64,000 nt of DNA from the NCBI GenBank assembly GCA_044507065.1, contig JBIQJY010000002.1, positions 1 through 64,000 of the forward strand, in the 5' to 3' direction. The position numbers and the translations under genes are program-made. Within the stretch, counting starts at the first letter, position 1. Every line of letters begins with the position of its first letter. Below are positions 24,240-36,342 of this stretch, piece by piece. Under the pieces are notes generated by a model. That model saw nothing but the letters and a program-made list of their open reading frames with translations. It searched no databases and had not been told where the DNA came from. The stretch is from SCN-69-37 sp044507065 (GTDB taxonomy: Bacteria > Acidobacteriota > Vicinamibacteria > Vicinamibacterales > SCN-69-37).

Positions 24240-26420
24240 ATGCCACGAGAGCGGATGATATCGATGCGTTGCACGGCAACGCTGCTGACGCTGGCCCTGG
24301 CGGCCACAGTGGGATGCGCCTCGGCGACCGGGCGTCCCGCCTCGCCGGCAGCGACGCCCACGCCGCCGCCGTCCATCGACACCAAGGTGGGCTGGATCCT
24401 CCGACTCGAACAGCAACGCGTCCTGCGCGACGACAGCGTGCCGGCGTCCGATACCCCGGCCGCCGGCTCGACGCCCGCCTCCGGCGTGCCGTCGTCTGCC
24501 CCATCGGCGCGGCAGTTCACACACGCCATGGCGCCGGACCTCGCGGCGCTCGTGGCCGACCCGGAGGCGGCGGTTCGTGCGCGCGCCGCCATCGCCATCG
24601 GGCGGGTGGGCGTGCCTGCCGGTGTGTCGTTGCTCGAGGCGGCCCTGGCCGACCCGGACGACGGCGTCCGGGCGAATGCCGCGTTTGCGCTGGGCCTCGC
24701 ACAGGCGCGCGCGTCGGTCCCGGCGCTGCAGGAGGCGCTGCAGGATCCATCGTCCCTCGTGCGCGCCCGGGCGATCGAGGGCATCGGCCTCGTCGGCGAT
24801 CCGGCGGCTGCTGCCTCGGTGGCCGCCGCAGCGACGGGCTGCGCGACGCACCTCGCCGGGATTGCGCCCGATGATGAGGAATGGCCGAAGGCGCCCGAGA
24901 TCGAAGTGTGCCGCCTCGCGCTCTTCGCGCTCGTGCGCCTTCAGGACTTCGACGCGCTCGCGCAGGTGGCGCTCGATCCGTCGGGTCGGCCTGTCTCGAC
25001 GTGGTGGCCGGTGGCCTACGCGCTGCAGCGGAGTGGCGATGCCCGCGCGGCTGCCGCGCTGCGCTCGCTTGCCACGGCGCCTGGCACCTACACGGCGAGT
25101 TTCGCGCTTCGCGGCCTGGCAGCCCTTCAGGATCGGGAGACGCTGCCTCTGGCGCATCGGTTGCTCGCGAGCGCCGAGGCCGACACGAGGCTGCGCGTGG
25201 CCGCGGCGCGCCTCATCGCGCGCGTCGGCGGCGCCGAGGACGTCCCTGCGCTGATAGAGGTGCTGGGGCGGGAACCGTGGTGGTCGCCGCTCGGGCTCGA
25301 GGTCATCGACGTGCTGGGCGCGCTCGGGCGGCCCGAAGCCTTCGAGGTGCTGGTGAATGGGTTTGCCGCGCCGGAGGCGACCGTGCGCGCCGCCGCGCTC
25401 GTCGCCGCGGCAAAGGTCGACCCCGATGCCTTCCTCTTCGCGCTTTCGGGTCTCGGCCGCGATCGCGACTGGCGCGTCCGCGCCGCCGTGGCGACGGCGC
25501 TCGGCTCGCTGCCGGGCGACCTGGTGACGCCGGCGCTGGTCGATTTCTCCACGGACGAAGACGCGCGGGTGCACGGCCCGGCGCTGCGTGCGCTGGCGGC
25601 GGTGAAGGTTCCCGATCTGCCCGAGCGGCTGGCCGTCGCGCTCGAGGCGGACGACTTCGGCACACGTGAGACGGCCGCGGAATTGATGGCCGAACTGCGC
25701 CCGGCCGACGGCCTGGCACGTCTCGCGGCCGCCTACGAGCGTGGCCTCAGCGACACGGCCTACGGCGCCCGCCTTGCTGCGGTCGAGGCGATCGCGAGCT
25801 ACGGCGAGCCGGCAGTCCCCGAACTGCGACGCGCACTGTCCGATCGGGAGTGGCCCATTCGCCTCCGCGCGGCCGCTCTGCTCGTGCGCCTCGGCGTGGT
25901 GGATGCGGAGCCGGAACGGCCCGCGCCGCTGCGCCAGGCCGCGGACTTCTTCCAGAGCGATGCGTTGCTGCACCCGCCGTACACGCCGCGGGTGTTCGTC
26001 GAGACGCGGCGCGGCGTCATCGAGATCGCGCTCGACCTGGTGTCGGCACCGCTGACGTCGGCGGCGTTCGTCGAGCAGGCGCGCAGCGGGCTGTTCAACG
26101 GCCTGTTCATTCATCGCCTTGTGCCGGGCTTCGTGATCCAGACGGGGGACCCGCGTGGCGATGGCCTTGGCGGACCCGGCTACACGCAGCGCGACGAACT
26201 GAGCGCGACGCCGTACCTGCGCGGCACGGTGGGCCTGGCACTCGGCGGCGCGGAGACGGGCGGCAGCCAGTGGTTCATCACCCTGTCGCCGCAGCCGCAT
26301 CTCGACGCGAAGTACACCGCGTTCGGGCGGGTGGTGGGTGGCTGGGACGTCGTCGATCGGCTGGCGGCCGGCGACGTGATCGATCGCGTACGGATCTGGG
26401 ACGGGGTGGAACTGCGGTAG
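24240..26420 (+). CDS. HEAT-repeat lipoprotein fused to cyclophilin peptidyl-prolyl isomerase
   Basis: This protein of about 726 residues starts with a lipoprotein signal whose lipobox ends in TVGC. A long array of HEAT repeats follows (for example VRARAAIAIGRVGVPAGV and VRAAVATALGSLPGD), filling roughly residues 90-560. The last 150 residues are a cyclophilin domain with FIHRLVPGFVIQTGDPRGDG and GGSQWFITLSPQPHLDAKYT. It is probably a membrane-anchored periplasmic folding factor whose solenoid binds clients (inference). The ATG at 24240 follows a TACCAT box by 7 bases; ATGs at 24231, 24255 and 24264 are alternatives. Confidence 0.88.
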   Translation: MPRERMISMRCTATLLTLALAATVGCASATGRPASPAATPTPPPSIDTKVGWILRLEQQRVLRDDSVPASDTPAAGSTPASGVPSSAPSARQFTHAMAPDLAALVADPEAAVRARAAIAIGRVGVPAGVSLLEAALADPDDGVRANAAFALGLAQARASVPALQEALQDPSSLVRARAIEGIGLVGDPAAAASVAAAATGCATHLAGIAPDDEEWPKAPEIEVCRLALFALVRLQDFDALAQVALDPSGRPVSTWWPVAYALQRSGDARAAAALRSLATAPGTYTASFALRGLAALQDRETLPLAHRLLASAEADTRLRVAAARLIARVGGAEDVPALIEVLGREPWWSPLGLEVIDVLGALGRPEAFEVLVNGFAAPEATVRAAALVAAAKVDPDAFLFALSGLGRDRDWRVRAAVATALGSLPGDLVTPALVDFSTDEDARVHGPALRALAAVKVPDLPERLAVALEADDFGTRETAAELMAELRPADGLARLAAAYERGLSDTAYGARLAAVEAIASYGEPAVPELRRALSDREWPIRLRAAALLVRLGVVDAEPERPAPLRQAADFFQSDALLHPPYTPRVFVETRRGVIEIALDLVSAPLTSAAFVEQARSGLFNGLFIHRLVPGFVIQTGDPRGDGLGGPGYTQRDELSATPYLRGTVGLALGGAETGGSQWFITLSPQPHLDAKYTAFGRVVGGWDVVDRLAAGDVIDRVRIWDGVELR

Positions 26421-26436
26421 GACCGGTCGTGCAGCA

Positions 26437-26467
26437 ATAAAAAAAGGGGGCGACGGTCGCCCCCTTT
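26437..26467 (-). terminator. Rho-independent terminator for the lysine-rich peptide gene
   Basis: A stem pairs 26443-26452 with 26458-26467 (GGGGGCG/CGCCCCC core, 5-base loop). On the minus strand it is followed by TTTTTTTATT, a classic strong terminator. On the plus strand only TTT follows, so it serves mainly the minus-strand unit, although weak bidirectional action for the HEAT-cyclophilin gene is possible. Confidence 0.88.
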
Positions 26468-26486
26468 CCCTAGCGGGAGGGCGTGC

Positions 26487-26540
26487 TTACCGCTTCTTCG
26501 CGCCCTTCTTCGTTGCCTTCTTGGCTGCCTTCTTCGCCAT
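26487..26540 (-). CDS. 17-residue lysine-rich peptide
   Basis: This tiny gene encodes MAKKAAKKATKKGAKKR, with eight lysines and one arginine among 17 residues. The ATG is preceded by AAAGGAGGG at a spacing of 7 bases, among the best ribosome binding sites in the window. The stop is followed within 20 bases by a strong terminator. The sequence resembles the KKAAKK tails of histone H1-like and HU-type proteins, so nucleic-acid binding is a reasonable guess. I do not know a described family. It could also be the end product of a larger structured transcript that starts near 26844. Confidence 0.65.
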   Translation of the reverse strand: MAKKAAKKATKKGAKKR

Positions 26541-26580
26541 GCGATGTCCCTCCTTTCGCGTTGGGATTGTGCGGGGGCTG

Positions 26581-26841
26581 CTACTTCAGTACGACGCCGC
26601 GGCCTTTCGGCACGTGCGGCCCGCGCGTGAAGCGCCCCAGCCTCGTGGCCGGCGACCGATACGCGGTCGTGTCATCCGGCAATGCGCAAAAAGACAACAG
26701 TGTGGGGGTCCGGTGCGGCGGCGCGGGATTCCGGACTGCGCCCCCAGGGACACCGAAACGGGTCGTGGCCGTCATCGGCAAGGGCACGGCTGCACTCTTG
26801 TCGACCGTACCCAATAGGTGGTCTGAGTAAGATGCTCCCAC
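26581..26841 (-). CDS. Candidate 86-codon ORF upstream of the lysine-rich peptide
   Basis: A GTG-initiated frame ends 40 bases before the lysine-rich peptide. Its last 33 codons (LPDDTTAYRSPATRLGRF onward, ending GRGVVLK) have strong G/C bias at third positions and many basic residues, so that part may be translated. The first half has mixed codon use and no motif. The predicted transcript start lies next to the GTG. The alternative is a non-coding leader: a GGGGG...TCCGG stem that pairs with CCGGACCCCC fits an RNA hairpin at about 26701-26747. Confidence 0.25.
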   Translation of the reverse strand: MGASYSDHLLGTVDKSAAVPLPMTATTRFGVPGGAVRNPAPPHRTPTLLSFCALPDDTTAYRSPATRLGRFTRGPHVPKGRGVVLK

Positions 26842-26850
26842 GCAAGATGT

Positions 26851-26880
26851 AGATTACGGACGACGATGCGACTCTGTCAA
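26851..26880 (-). promoter_or_regulatory. Sigma-70-like promoter for the small-peptide unit
   Basis: On the minus strand TTGACA (26875-26880) and TAATCT (26851-26856) are separated by 18 bases. The stretch 26830-26925 is distinctly richer in A and T than its surroundings. Transcription would start near 26844 and run through the lysine-rich peptide to the terminator, about 400 bases. Confidence 0.55.
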
Positions 26881-26934
26881 GCACAAAGTCGCATTATTTG
26901 TCAAAAATGAGATCGGATGTGGCGTTGATGAGAC

Positions 26935-28086
26935 TCAGAACGCGCTGGTGCGCGTGTCCTGCTTCTCGGCGTGCCGTTCGATCGCCAGCGCGATGAGGTG
27001 ATCGACGAGTGCGGGGAACGCGATCTCCGACGCGCCCCACAGTCGCGGATACATGCTGATCGTCGTGAAGCCCGGCAGCGTGTTGATCTCGTTGAGGAAG
27101 ATCTCGCCGGTCGATCGACTGACGAGGAAGTCGACGCGCGCGAGTCCCGAGCCATCAATCGCGTCGAAGGCAACGCGCGCCTGCCGCTGGATCTCGGCGG
27201 TGGTAGCCGCGTCGAGGTTCGCGGGCACGTCGGTGCGCGAACCGGCCTGCACGTACTTGGCGTCGTAGTCGTAGAACTCGCTGGCGAGGACGATCTCGCC
27301 CGGCACCGAGGCACGCGGGTCGGCGTTGCCGAGGATGCCGACCTCGATCTCCCGCGCGTCGGGCACCGCCACTTCGATCACCGCCTTGCGATCGAATTCG
27401 AGCGCGCGGGCGACCGCCGCATCGAGCGACGTGCGGTCGTGCGCCTTCGAGACGCCCACGCTCGACCCCATGTTGGCCGGCTTGACGAAGAGCGGATAGG
27501 GCAACGCACGTTCGATGCCGTCGGCCACCGACGCGGCATCGGCGCGCCAGTCGCGGCGACGCACGACCACCCAGTCAGGGACCCGCAGGCCGGCGGCGCG
27601 GAAGACGGTTTTCGAAAGTGCCTTGTCCATCCCGACGGCCGACGCGAGCACGCCGCACCCGACGTAGGCCACGTTGGCGAGTTCGAGCAGGCCCTGGATC
27701 GTCCCATCCTCACCGAGCGGACCGTGCAGCACGGGGAAGATCACGTCGAGCGACAATCCGGTCACCGCGGCCGCCGCTTCCGCGTCGTCCGAGCGACGGT
27801 CGACCAGGATCAGCGTGTCATCGCCGGGCCGTCCGGGCAGCACGACGTCGCGCCCGCTGCGCGCGCGCGCGGCTTCGCTGCGCATCTGATCGATGACGTC
27901 GGCCGCAGAGGCTGCCGAGGGCGGACGATCGGCCAGCAGCCAGCGGCCATCCTTCTCGATGCGGATGGCCGTCGGTTCGTAGCGTGTGCGATCGAGGTTG
28001 GCAAAAATGGCAGCGGCCGACGCCAGCGACACTTCGTGCTCGCCGGACCGGCCGCCATAGATCACGCCAACGCGTAGACGCTTCAC
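26935..28086 (-). CDS. ddl: D-alanine--D-alanine ligase
   Basis: This 383-residue ATP-grasp enzyme joins two D-alanines for peptidoglycan. It shows the N-terminal RVGVIYGGRSGEHEVSL, VFPVLHGPLGEDGTIQGLLE, LFVKPANMGSSVGVSKA and the C-terminal LARVDFLVSRSTGEIFLNEINTLPG with the metal-binding residues. The start is placed at GTG 28086. An ATG at 28134 is in frame, but it lies inside a TATAAT box and would precede the likely transcript start. The gene is divergent from tgt. Confidence 0.94.
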   Translation of the reverse strand: MKRLRVGVIYGGRSGEHEVSLASAAAIFANLDRTRYEPTAIRIEKDGRWLLADRPPSAASAADVIDQMRSEAARARSGRDVVLPGRPGDDTLILVDRRSDDAEAAAAVTGLSLDVIFPVLHGPLGEDGTIQGLLELANVAYVGCGVLASAVGMDKALSKTVFRAAGLRVPDWVVVRRRDWRADAASVADGIERALPYPLFVKPANMGSSVGVSKAHDRTSLDAAVARALEFDRKAVIEVAVPDAREIEVGILGNADPRASVPGEIVLASEFYDYDAKYVQAGSRTDVPANLDAATTAEIQRQARVAFDAIDGSGLARVDFLVSRSTGEIFLNEINTLPGFTTISMYPRLWGASEIAFPALVDHLIALAIERHAEKQDTRTSAF

Positions 28087-28132
28087 GGAAGTGGGAGAGT
28101 CGCCGCCGCACGAGCGCGGCCGGTTGCGACTC

Positions 28133-28142
28133 ATTATAGGCT
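28133..28142. promoter_or_regulatory. Shared divergent -10 region between ddl and tgt
   Basis: The ten bases ATTATAGGCT hold TATAAT on the minus strand (28133-28138, for ddl) and TAGGCT on the plus strand (28137-28142), which lies exactly 6 bases before the GTG of tgt. The two polymerases could not occupy the site together, so the genes may compete for transcription. Confidence 0.45.
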
Positions 28143-28148
28143 AACGTC

Positions 28149-29309
28149 GTGGCTGCAACGTTCGCCTTCGATCGACTCAGCGCGGACGGCATGGCACGCC
28201 GGGGACGCCTCCACCTGCCGAACGGTGTTGTCGAGACACCGGCCTTCATGCCCGTTGGCACACGCGCGGCCATCAAGGGCCTCACCATCGATCAGGTGGT
28301 CGCGCTCGATCCGGCCATCATCCTCGCCAACACCTACCACCTGCACCTGCGGCCCGGCGACGAACTCGTGGCGGCACTCGGCGGGCTGCACGGATTCATG
28401 GGATGGGAGCGTCCGATCCTCACCGACTCGGGCGGCTACCAGGTCTTCTCGCTCGCGTCGCGCCGCAAGCTGAGCGAAGAGGGCGTCGTCTTCCAGTCGC
28501 ACCTCGACGGGCGGGCACTCTCGCTCTCGCCCGAGACGGCCGTCGACATCCAGGCGCGCCTCGGAGCCGACATCGCGATGATGTTCGACGAGTGTCCGGC
28601 CTGGCCCGCGGCGCCGGACGAAGTCAGTGCGGCGATGGAGCGGACGCTGCGCTGGGCACGACGCGGCCGCGATCACTTCCTGAAGGTTGCCGCCGGCCAG
28701 GCGCCCGGCGTGATCCCGTCGACGCCCGGGCAGGTCCAGTTCGGCATCATCCAGGGCGGTACATATAAGGAGTTGCGCGACCGGAGCGTGGCCGGCACCG
28801 TGGCGGTCGGTTTCGACGCCTACGCCATCGGCGGCCTGTCGGTGGGCGAGCCGACCGACGTGATGTACGACATGGTCGACCACACCGCCGCCCAGTTGCC
28901 CGAGGATCTGCCGCGTTACCTGATGGGGGCCGGTACGCCGCCTGACCTGGTCGAATGCGTCGCCCGTGGCATCGACATGTTCGACTGCGTGCTGCCGACG
29001 CGCAACGCCCGCAACGGGCAGTTGTTCACCCGCCACGGCACGATCACGATCAAGAACGCCCGCTACACCGACGATCCGCTTCCGCCCGATCCGGACTGCA
29101 CGTGCCCGACCTGCCGACGCCACTCGCGCGCGTATCTCCGGCACCTCTTCGTCTCCGGCGAGATGAGCGCGGCGGCCCTGAACACCGTGCACAATCTGCA
29201 CTTTTACCTTGACACCATGAGGGCGATTAGGAAGGCTATTGAGTCCGGTCGCTTCAGTGCCTTCAGGCGGGAGTTCCACGAGACGTACTCGCGCCGTTCA
29301 CCAGCGTAA
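28149..29309 (+). CDS. tgt: Queuine tRNA-ribosyltransferase
   Basis: This 386-residue enzyme swaps guanine 34 for the queuosine precursor in tRNAs with GUN anticodons. It has TPAFMPVGTRAAIKGLT-type opening residues, LTDSGGYQVFSL, the nucleophile region GIDMFDCVLPTRNARNG, and the zinc site CTCPTCRRHSRAYLRHLF. It begins with GTG and has a leaderless-type box. yajC starts at the very next base after its stop, and secD and secF follow, the common tgt-yajC-secD-secF order. Confidence 0.97.
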   Translation: MAATFAFDRLSADGMARRGRLHLPNGVVETPAFMPVGTRAAIKGLTIDQVVALDPAIILANTYHLHLRPGDELVAALGGLHGFMGWERPILTDSGGYQVFSLASRRKLSEEGVVFQSHLDGRALSLSPETAVDIQARLGADIAMMFDECPAWPAAPDEVSAAMERTLRWARRGRDHFLKVAAGQAPGVIPSTPGQVQFGIIQGGTYKELRDRSVAGTVAVGFDAYAIGGLSVGEPTDVMYDMVDHTAAQLPEDLPRYLMGAGTPPDLVECVARGIDMFDCVLPTRNARNGQLFTRHGTITIKNARYTDDPLPPDPDCTCPTCRRHSRAYLRHLFVSGEMSAAALNTVHNLHFYLDTMRAIRKAIESGRFSAFRREFHETYSRRSPA

Positions 29310-29663
29310 ATGACTCCAGCCACAGCCGTTCCACTCGTCGTCGCCATGGCCCAGCCTGGGCAGGCCAACCAGAGCCTGTTCGTGCAGTTCCTGCCGTTCA
29401 TTCTGATGATCGGCATCTTCTATGTGCTGGTCCTGCTGCCGATGCGGCGGCGCCAGAAGAAGGTGCAGGACTTCCAGTCCGGGTTGAAGGTGGGCGACAA
29501 GATCATCACGACCGCCGGAATCTACGGGGTCATCACCAAGCTCGAGGAGCGCTCCGTGCAGGTCCAGATTGCCGACAAGGTGCGGATCGACGTGGCGCGT
29601 GTCGCCATTGGCGGCTACCAGGGCGAGGAACCGGTCGTGCCCGCTGGCAACGCCGGGCTTTAG
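29310..29663 (+). CDS. yajC: Sec translocase accessory subunit YajC
   Basis: This 117-residue protein has one membrane helix (QFLPFILMIGIFYVLVLLP) followed by the RRRQKKVQDFQSGLKVGDKI cytoplasmic domain typical of YajC. It works with SecD and SecF at the SecYEG channel. The N-terminal 25 residues before the helix are longer than usual. It directly abuts tgt and lies 3 bases before secD. Confidence 0.95.
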   Translation: MTPATAVPLVVAMAQPGQANQSLFVQFLPFILMIGIFYVLVLLPMRRRQKKVQDFQSGLKVGDKIITTAGIYGVITKLEERSVQVQIADKVRIDVARVAIGGYQGEEPVVPAGNAGL

Positions 29664-29666
29664 CGC

Positions 29667-31220
<1,554 letters not shown>

Positions 31221-31243
31221 GCCATCGGGAGTGAACTCGCGCC

Positions 31244-32185
31244 ATGCGCATCTTCGATAAGCCGAACATCAACTTCATCCGCTGGCGGTGGCAGGCCATT
31301 GCCCTTTCAGTGGCCGTCATCCTGGCGGGTGCCGTCACCATCATCGCGCGCGGCGGCCTGCCGCTCGGCGTTGATTTCACCGGTGGCACGGTCATCGTCG
31401 TGGACTTCGTCAACCCGGTCAGCGAGGACGATATCCGCTCCGCGCTCGGGACCGACGACGTCGTGGTTCAGCGCTTCGGACCGGTGTCCGAGAATCAGAT
31501 CATGGTGCGCCTGCCAATCCGCGAGGGCGAAACGGACATCGCCGAGGCGGCCCGCACCGTGGCCGAGCAACTCCGCGCGAGCGGCATCGGCGAGTTCACG
31601 CCGGTCAGCAGCGAACTGGTGAGCGCGACAATCGGCGCCGACCTGCGCCGCAAGGCGATCCTGGCTACGGTTACCGCGATCGGCGGCATCCTGCTGTACA
31701 TCGGCTGGCGATTCCGGTTCAGCTTCGCGGCCGGCGCCATCGTGGCCACCGTGCACGACATTCTCGTCACGCTGGTGTTCCTCTCCTGGTTCGGCTACGA
31801 CCTGTCGCTCAATATCGTCGCGGCAATCCTCACGATTGCCGGCTATTCGGTGAACGACACGGTCGTCATCTTCGACCGCGTCCGCGAGAACCAGCGTGCA
31901 GCGCGGCGGGAGGGCCTCGAGACGGTCGTCAACAGGGCCGTGAACGAAACACTGAGCCGCACGGTCATCACCGCCGGCACGACGCTGCTGGCCGTCTCGG
32001 CGCTGTTCCTGTTTGGCGGCGAAGTCCTCGAAGGGTTCGCGTTCACGATGATCGTCGGCGTTATCGCCGGTACCTATTCGACCGTCTTCATCGCGTCGTC
32101 GGTCGCGATCCTGCTGAGCGGCCGACGGACGCCGCCCGCTGCCGCCGCGCCGGCCGACGGCCGCCGCCGCCGCGCGGGCGCCTAG
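31244..32185 (+). CDS. secF: Protein-export membrane protein SecF
   Basis: This 313-residue partner of SecD has six predicted membrane helices, the GVDFTGGTVIVVDF motif after helix 1, and GYSVNDTVVIFDRVRENQR in helix 4. A short Ala/Arg-rich tail follows the last helix. It lies 23 bases after secD, and the uppP start lies 24 bases further on. Confidence 0.96.
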   Translation: MRIFDKPNINFIRWRWQAIALSVAVILAGAVTIIARGGLPLGVDFTGGTVIVVDFVNPVSEDDIRSALGTDDVVVQRFGPVSENQIMVRLPIREGETDIAEAARTVAEQLRASGIGEFTPVSSELVSATIGADLRRKAILATVTAIGGILLYIGWRFRFSFAAGAIVATVHDILVTLVFLSWFGYDLSLNIVAAILTIAGYSVNDTVVIFDRVRENQRAARREGLETVVNRAVNETLSRTVITAGTTLLAVSALFLFGGEVLEGFAFTMIVGVIAGTYSTVFIASSVAILLSGRRTPPAAAAPADGRRRRAGA

Positions 32186-32209
32186 CCGGCGCCATCCGGT
32201 CACGGCCTG

Positions 32210-32964
32210 GTGGACTATCTCGCTGCGGTTCTGCTTGGCGCGGTCCAGGGGATTACCGAGTTCCTCCCCATCTCGAGCTCGGCCCACCTGATCCTGGCCA
32301 AGGCGTTTTTCGGCTGGGAGGGCGAGACGTTCGGCCTGGCATTCGACGTGGCGTGCCATGTCGGGACGCTGCTGGCCGTCGTCCTGTTCTTCCGTTCGGA
32401 CGTGATCGCCATGGCGCGCGCGCTGCCGCTCGCGCTCGACCCGCGCTCGGGGCCGGACGGCCGGCGCATCCGTCTGATTGCCGTCGGGACGGTGCCGATC
32501 GTCATCGTCGGGCTGCTGTTCGCCGACGTCATCGAGCGGTCGACGCGCACGCCTCTGGTGGCCGCGACGGCACTCCTGCTCGGTGCAGGGCTGCTGCTGT
32601 TCATCGAGCGGCTTCGGCCCTCAGGCCGCGATGAAGCCGGCCTCGGCCTGGGTGGGGCCCTGGCAATTGGTGTCGCCCAGGCCTCGGCGCTCATCCCCGG
32701 TGTGTCCCGATCGGGCGCGACCATTGCCTGCGGCATGGCGCTCGGCCTGCGGCGTGACGTCGCGGCGCGCTTCGCCTTCCTGTTGAGCATTCCAGCCGTT
32801 GCCGCGGCCGGCGCGAAGGAGGGGCTCGCCCTGCGGGGCACGTCGTTCGGGTCCCACGAGGCCGCGCTGTTCCTCACGGGGCTCGTCGTGTCGGCTCTGG
32901 TGGGCTACCTGACCGTGAAGTACTTCATCCGGTTTCTCGTGACGCATCGGCTCGATGTCTTCGC
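32210..32964 (+). CDS. uppP: Undecaprenyl-diphosphatase (3' end lost in assembly gap)
   Basis: The 251 visible residues form a BacA/UppP protein, which dephosphorylates undecaprenyl pyrophosphate to recycle the lipid carrier for peptidoglycan and O-antigen. The two active-site repeats are present: GITEFLPISSSAHL near the N-terminus and IPGVSRSGATI around residue 165. It starts with GTG. The sequence runs into the N stretch at FVTHRLDVFA, which is close to the normal C-terminus, so only about 20 residues are missing. Confidence 0.93.
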
Positions 32965-33064
32965 NNNNNNNNNNNNNNNNNNNNNNNNNNNNNNNNNNNN
33001 NNNNNNNNNNNNNNNNNNNNNNNNNNNNNNNNNNNNNNNNNNNNNNNNNNNNNNNNNNNNNNNN
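32965..33064. other. Assembly gap of 100 N
   Basis: Exactly 100 unknown bases separate two partial genes, the usual placeholder for a scaffold join of unknown length. The end of uppP and the start of the DUF502 gene need roughly 250-280 bases, so the true gap is probably longer than 100. Reading frames drawn across the N stretch have no meaning. Confidence 0.98.
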
Positions 33065-33484
33065 GATCGTGCTTGCCGTCGGCGCGCTGGCGACCAACGT
33101 CCTCGGCCGCCGCCTCCTGCAGCGCGGGGAGTGGCTGCTCCTCCACGTTCCGCTCTTCAGAACCATCTATGCGCCGGTCAAGCAGTTGATCACCGCGTTC
33201 TCGCCCGACAGCGAGGTCGGCTTCAAGCGCATGGTCTTCATCGAGGACCCGGTCCGGGGCTACCTGCTCGGGTTCCTGACCAAGGAGTTCACGGTCGATC
33301 GGGGACAGGGGCCCGAACGGCTGCTGGCCGTGTACGTGCCTACCAATCACCTGTACCTGGGCGACGTGCTGCTCTGTCCACCGGAACGGGCGGTCTTCCC
33401 GGACATGACCGTCGAGGAAGGCATCCGTGTCTTCCTGACCGGTGGCATGGCCCTTCCGGACCGCGTCGCGACGCACCGCGACTG
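33065..33484 (+). CDS. DUF502 family membrane protein (5' end lost in gap)
   Basis: The last 139 residues of a DUF502 protein are visible. They start inside a membrane segment (IVLAVGALATNVLGRRLL) and continue with the family hallmarks PLFRTIYAPVKQLITAF, GYLLGFLTKEF, VYVPTNHLYLGDVLLCP and a final TVEEGIRVFLTGGMALP. The function of the family is not established. About 65-70 N-terminal residues, probably with another membrane helix, lie in the gap. Confidence 0.85.
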
Positions 33485-33604
33485 ACCCCCCCCTCGCATT
33501 TTCGCCACCGGTTCGCGGTGTGATCGTGATAAACGATCCCCCCACATTGCGATACCGCGGGGTGCAGGCTCCCCGCACATCTGCTCTCCGGGAAGGACGG
33601 GAAC

Positions 33605-36064
<2,460 letters not shown>

Positions 36065-36178
36065 CGGGGACGGCGCAGACGGGGGGCTTTCCCGGTCCGG
36101 GACGGATTGGGCGCTGCCTGAGGATTCCATGGCGCCATTTCCCGCGGCGTGGTGTCTAATCGGATCATACGGGGTTCG

Positions 36179-36208
36179 TTGACACTATTTTTCGGCTCTG
36201 ACTATAAT
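36179..36208 (+). promoter_or_regulatory. Consensus sigma-70-like promoter of the tonB operon
   Basis: A perfect TTGACA (36179-36184) and a perfect TATAAT (36203-36208) are separated by 18 bases, the best hexamer pair in the window. Transcription would start near 36215 and leave a leader of about 128 bases before tonB. Confidence 0.85.
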
Positions 36209-36342
36209 GCCGGGCCTTTCGAAATCGGTTGCGACATCAGCCTGTGTTGAGCCCGGCCGGTCGGATCTCCCGGGGCGGCGCCTGTGGGCGGCCGTTACGG
36301 GGTAGTGGAAGTTGTCTCGAAGTGTTGTAAGGAGGTTGGCCA

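Noticed and set aside
23613..26300. 895-codon minus-strand frame opposite the HEAT-cyclophilin gene
   Set aside because: Its sequence is arginine- and histidine-rich antisense noise, and the plus-strand gene has clear domains and a lipobox.
32210..33523. Frame running through the 100 N
   Set aside because: The gap length is arbitrary, so the frame after it is meaningless. The DUF502 protein is in another frame.
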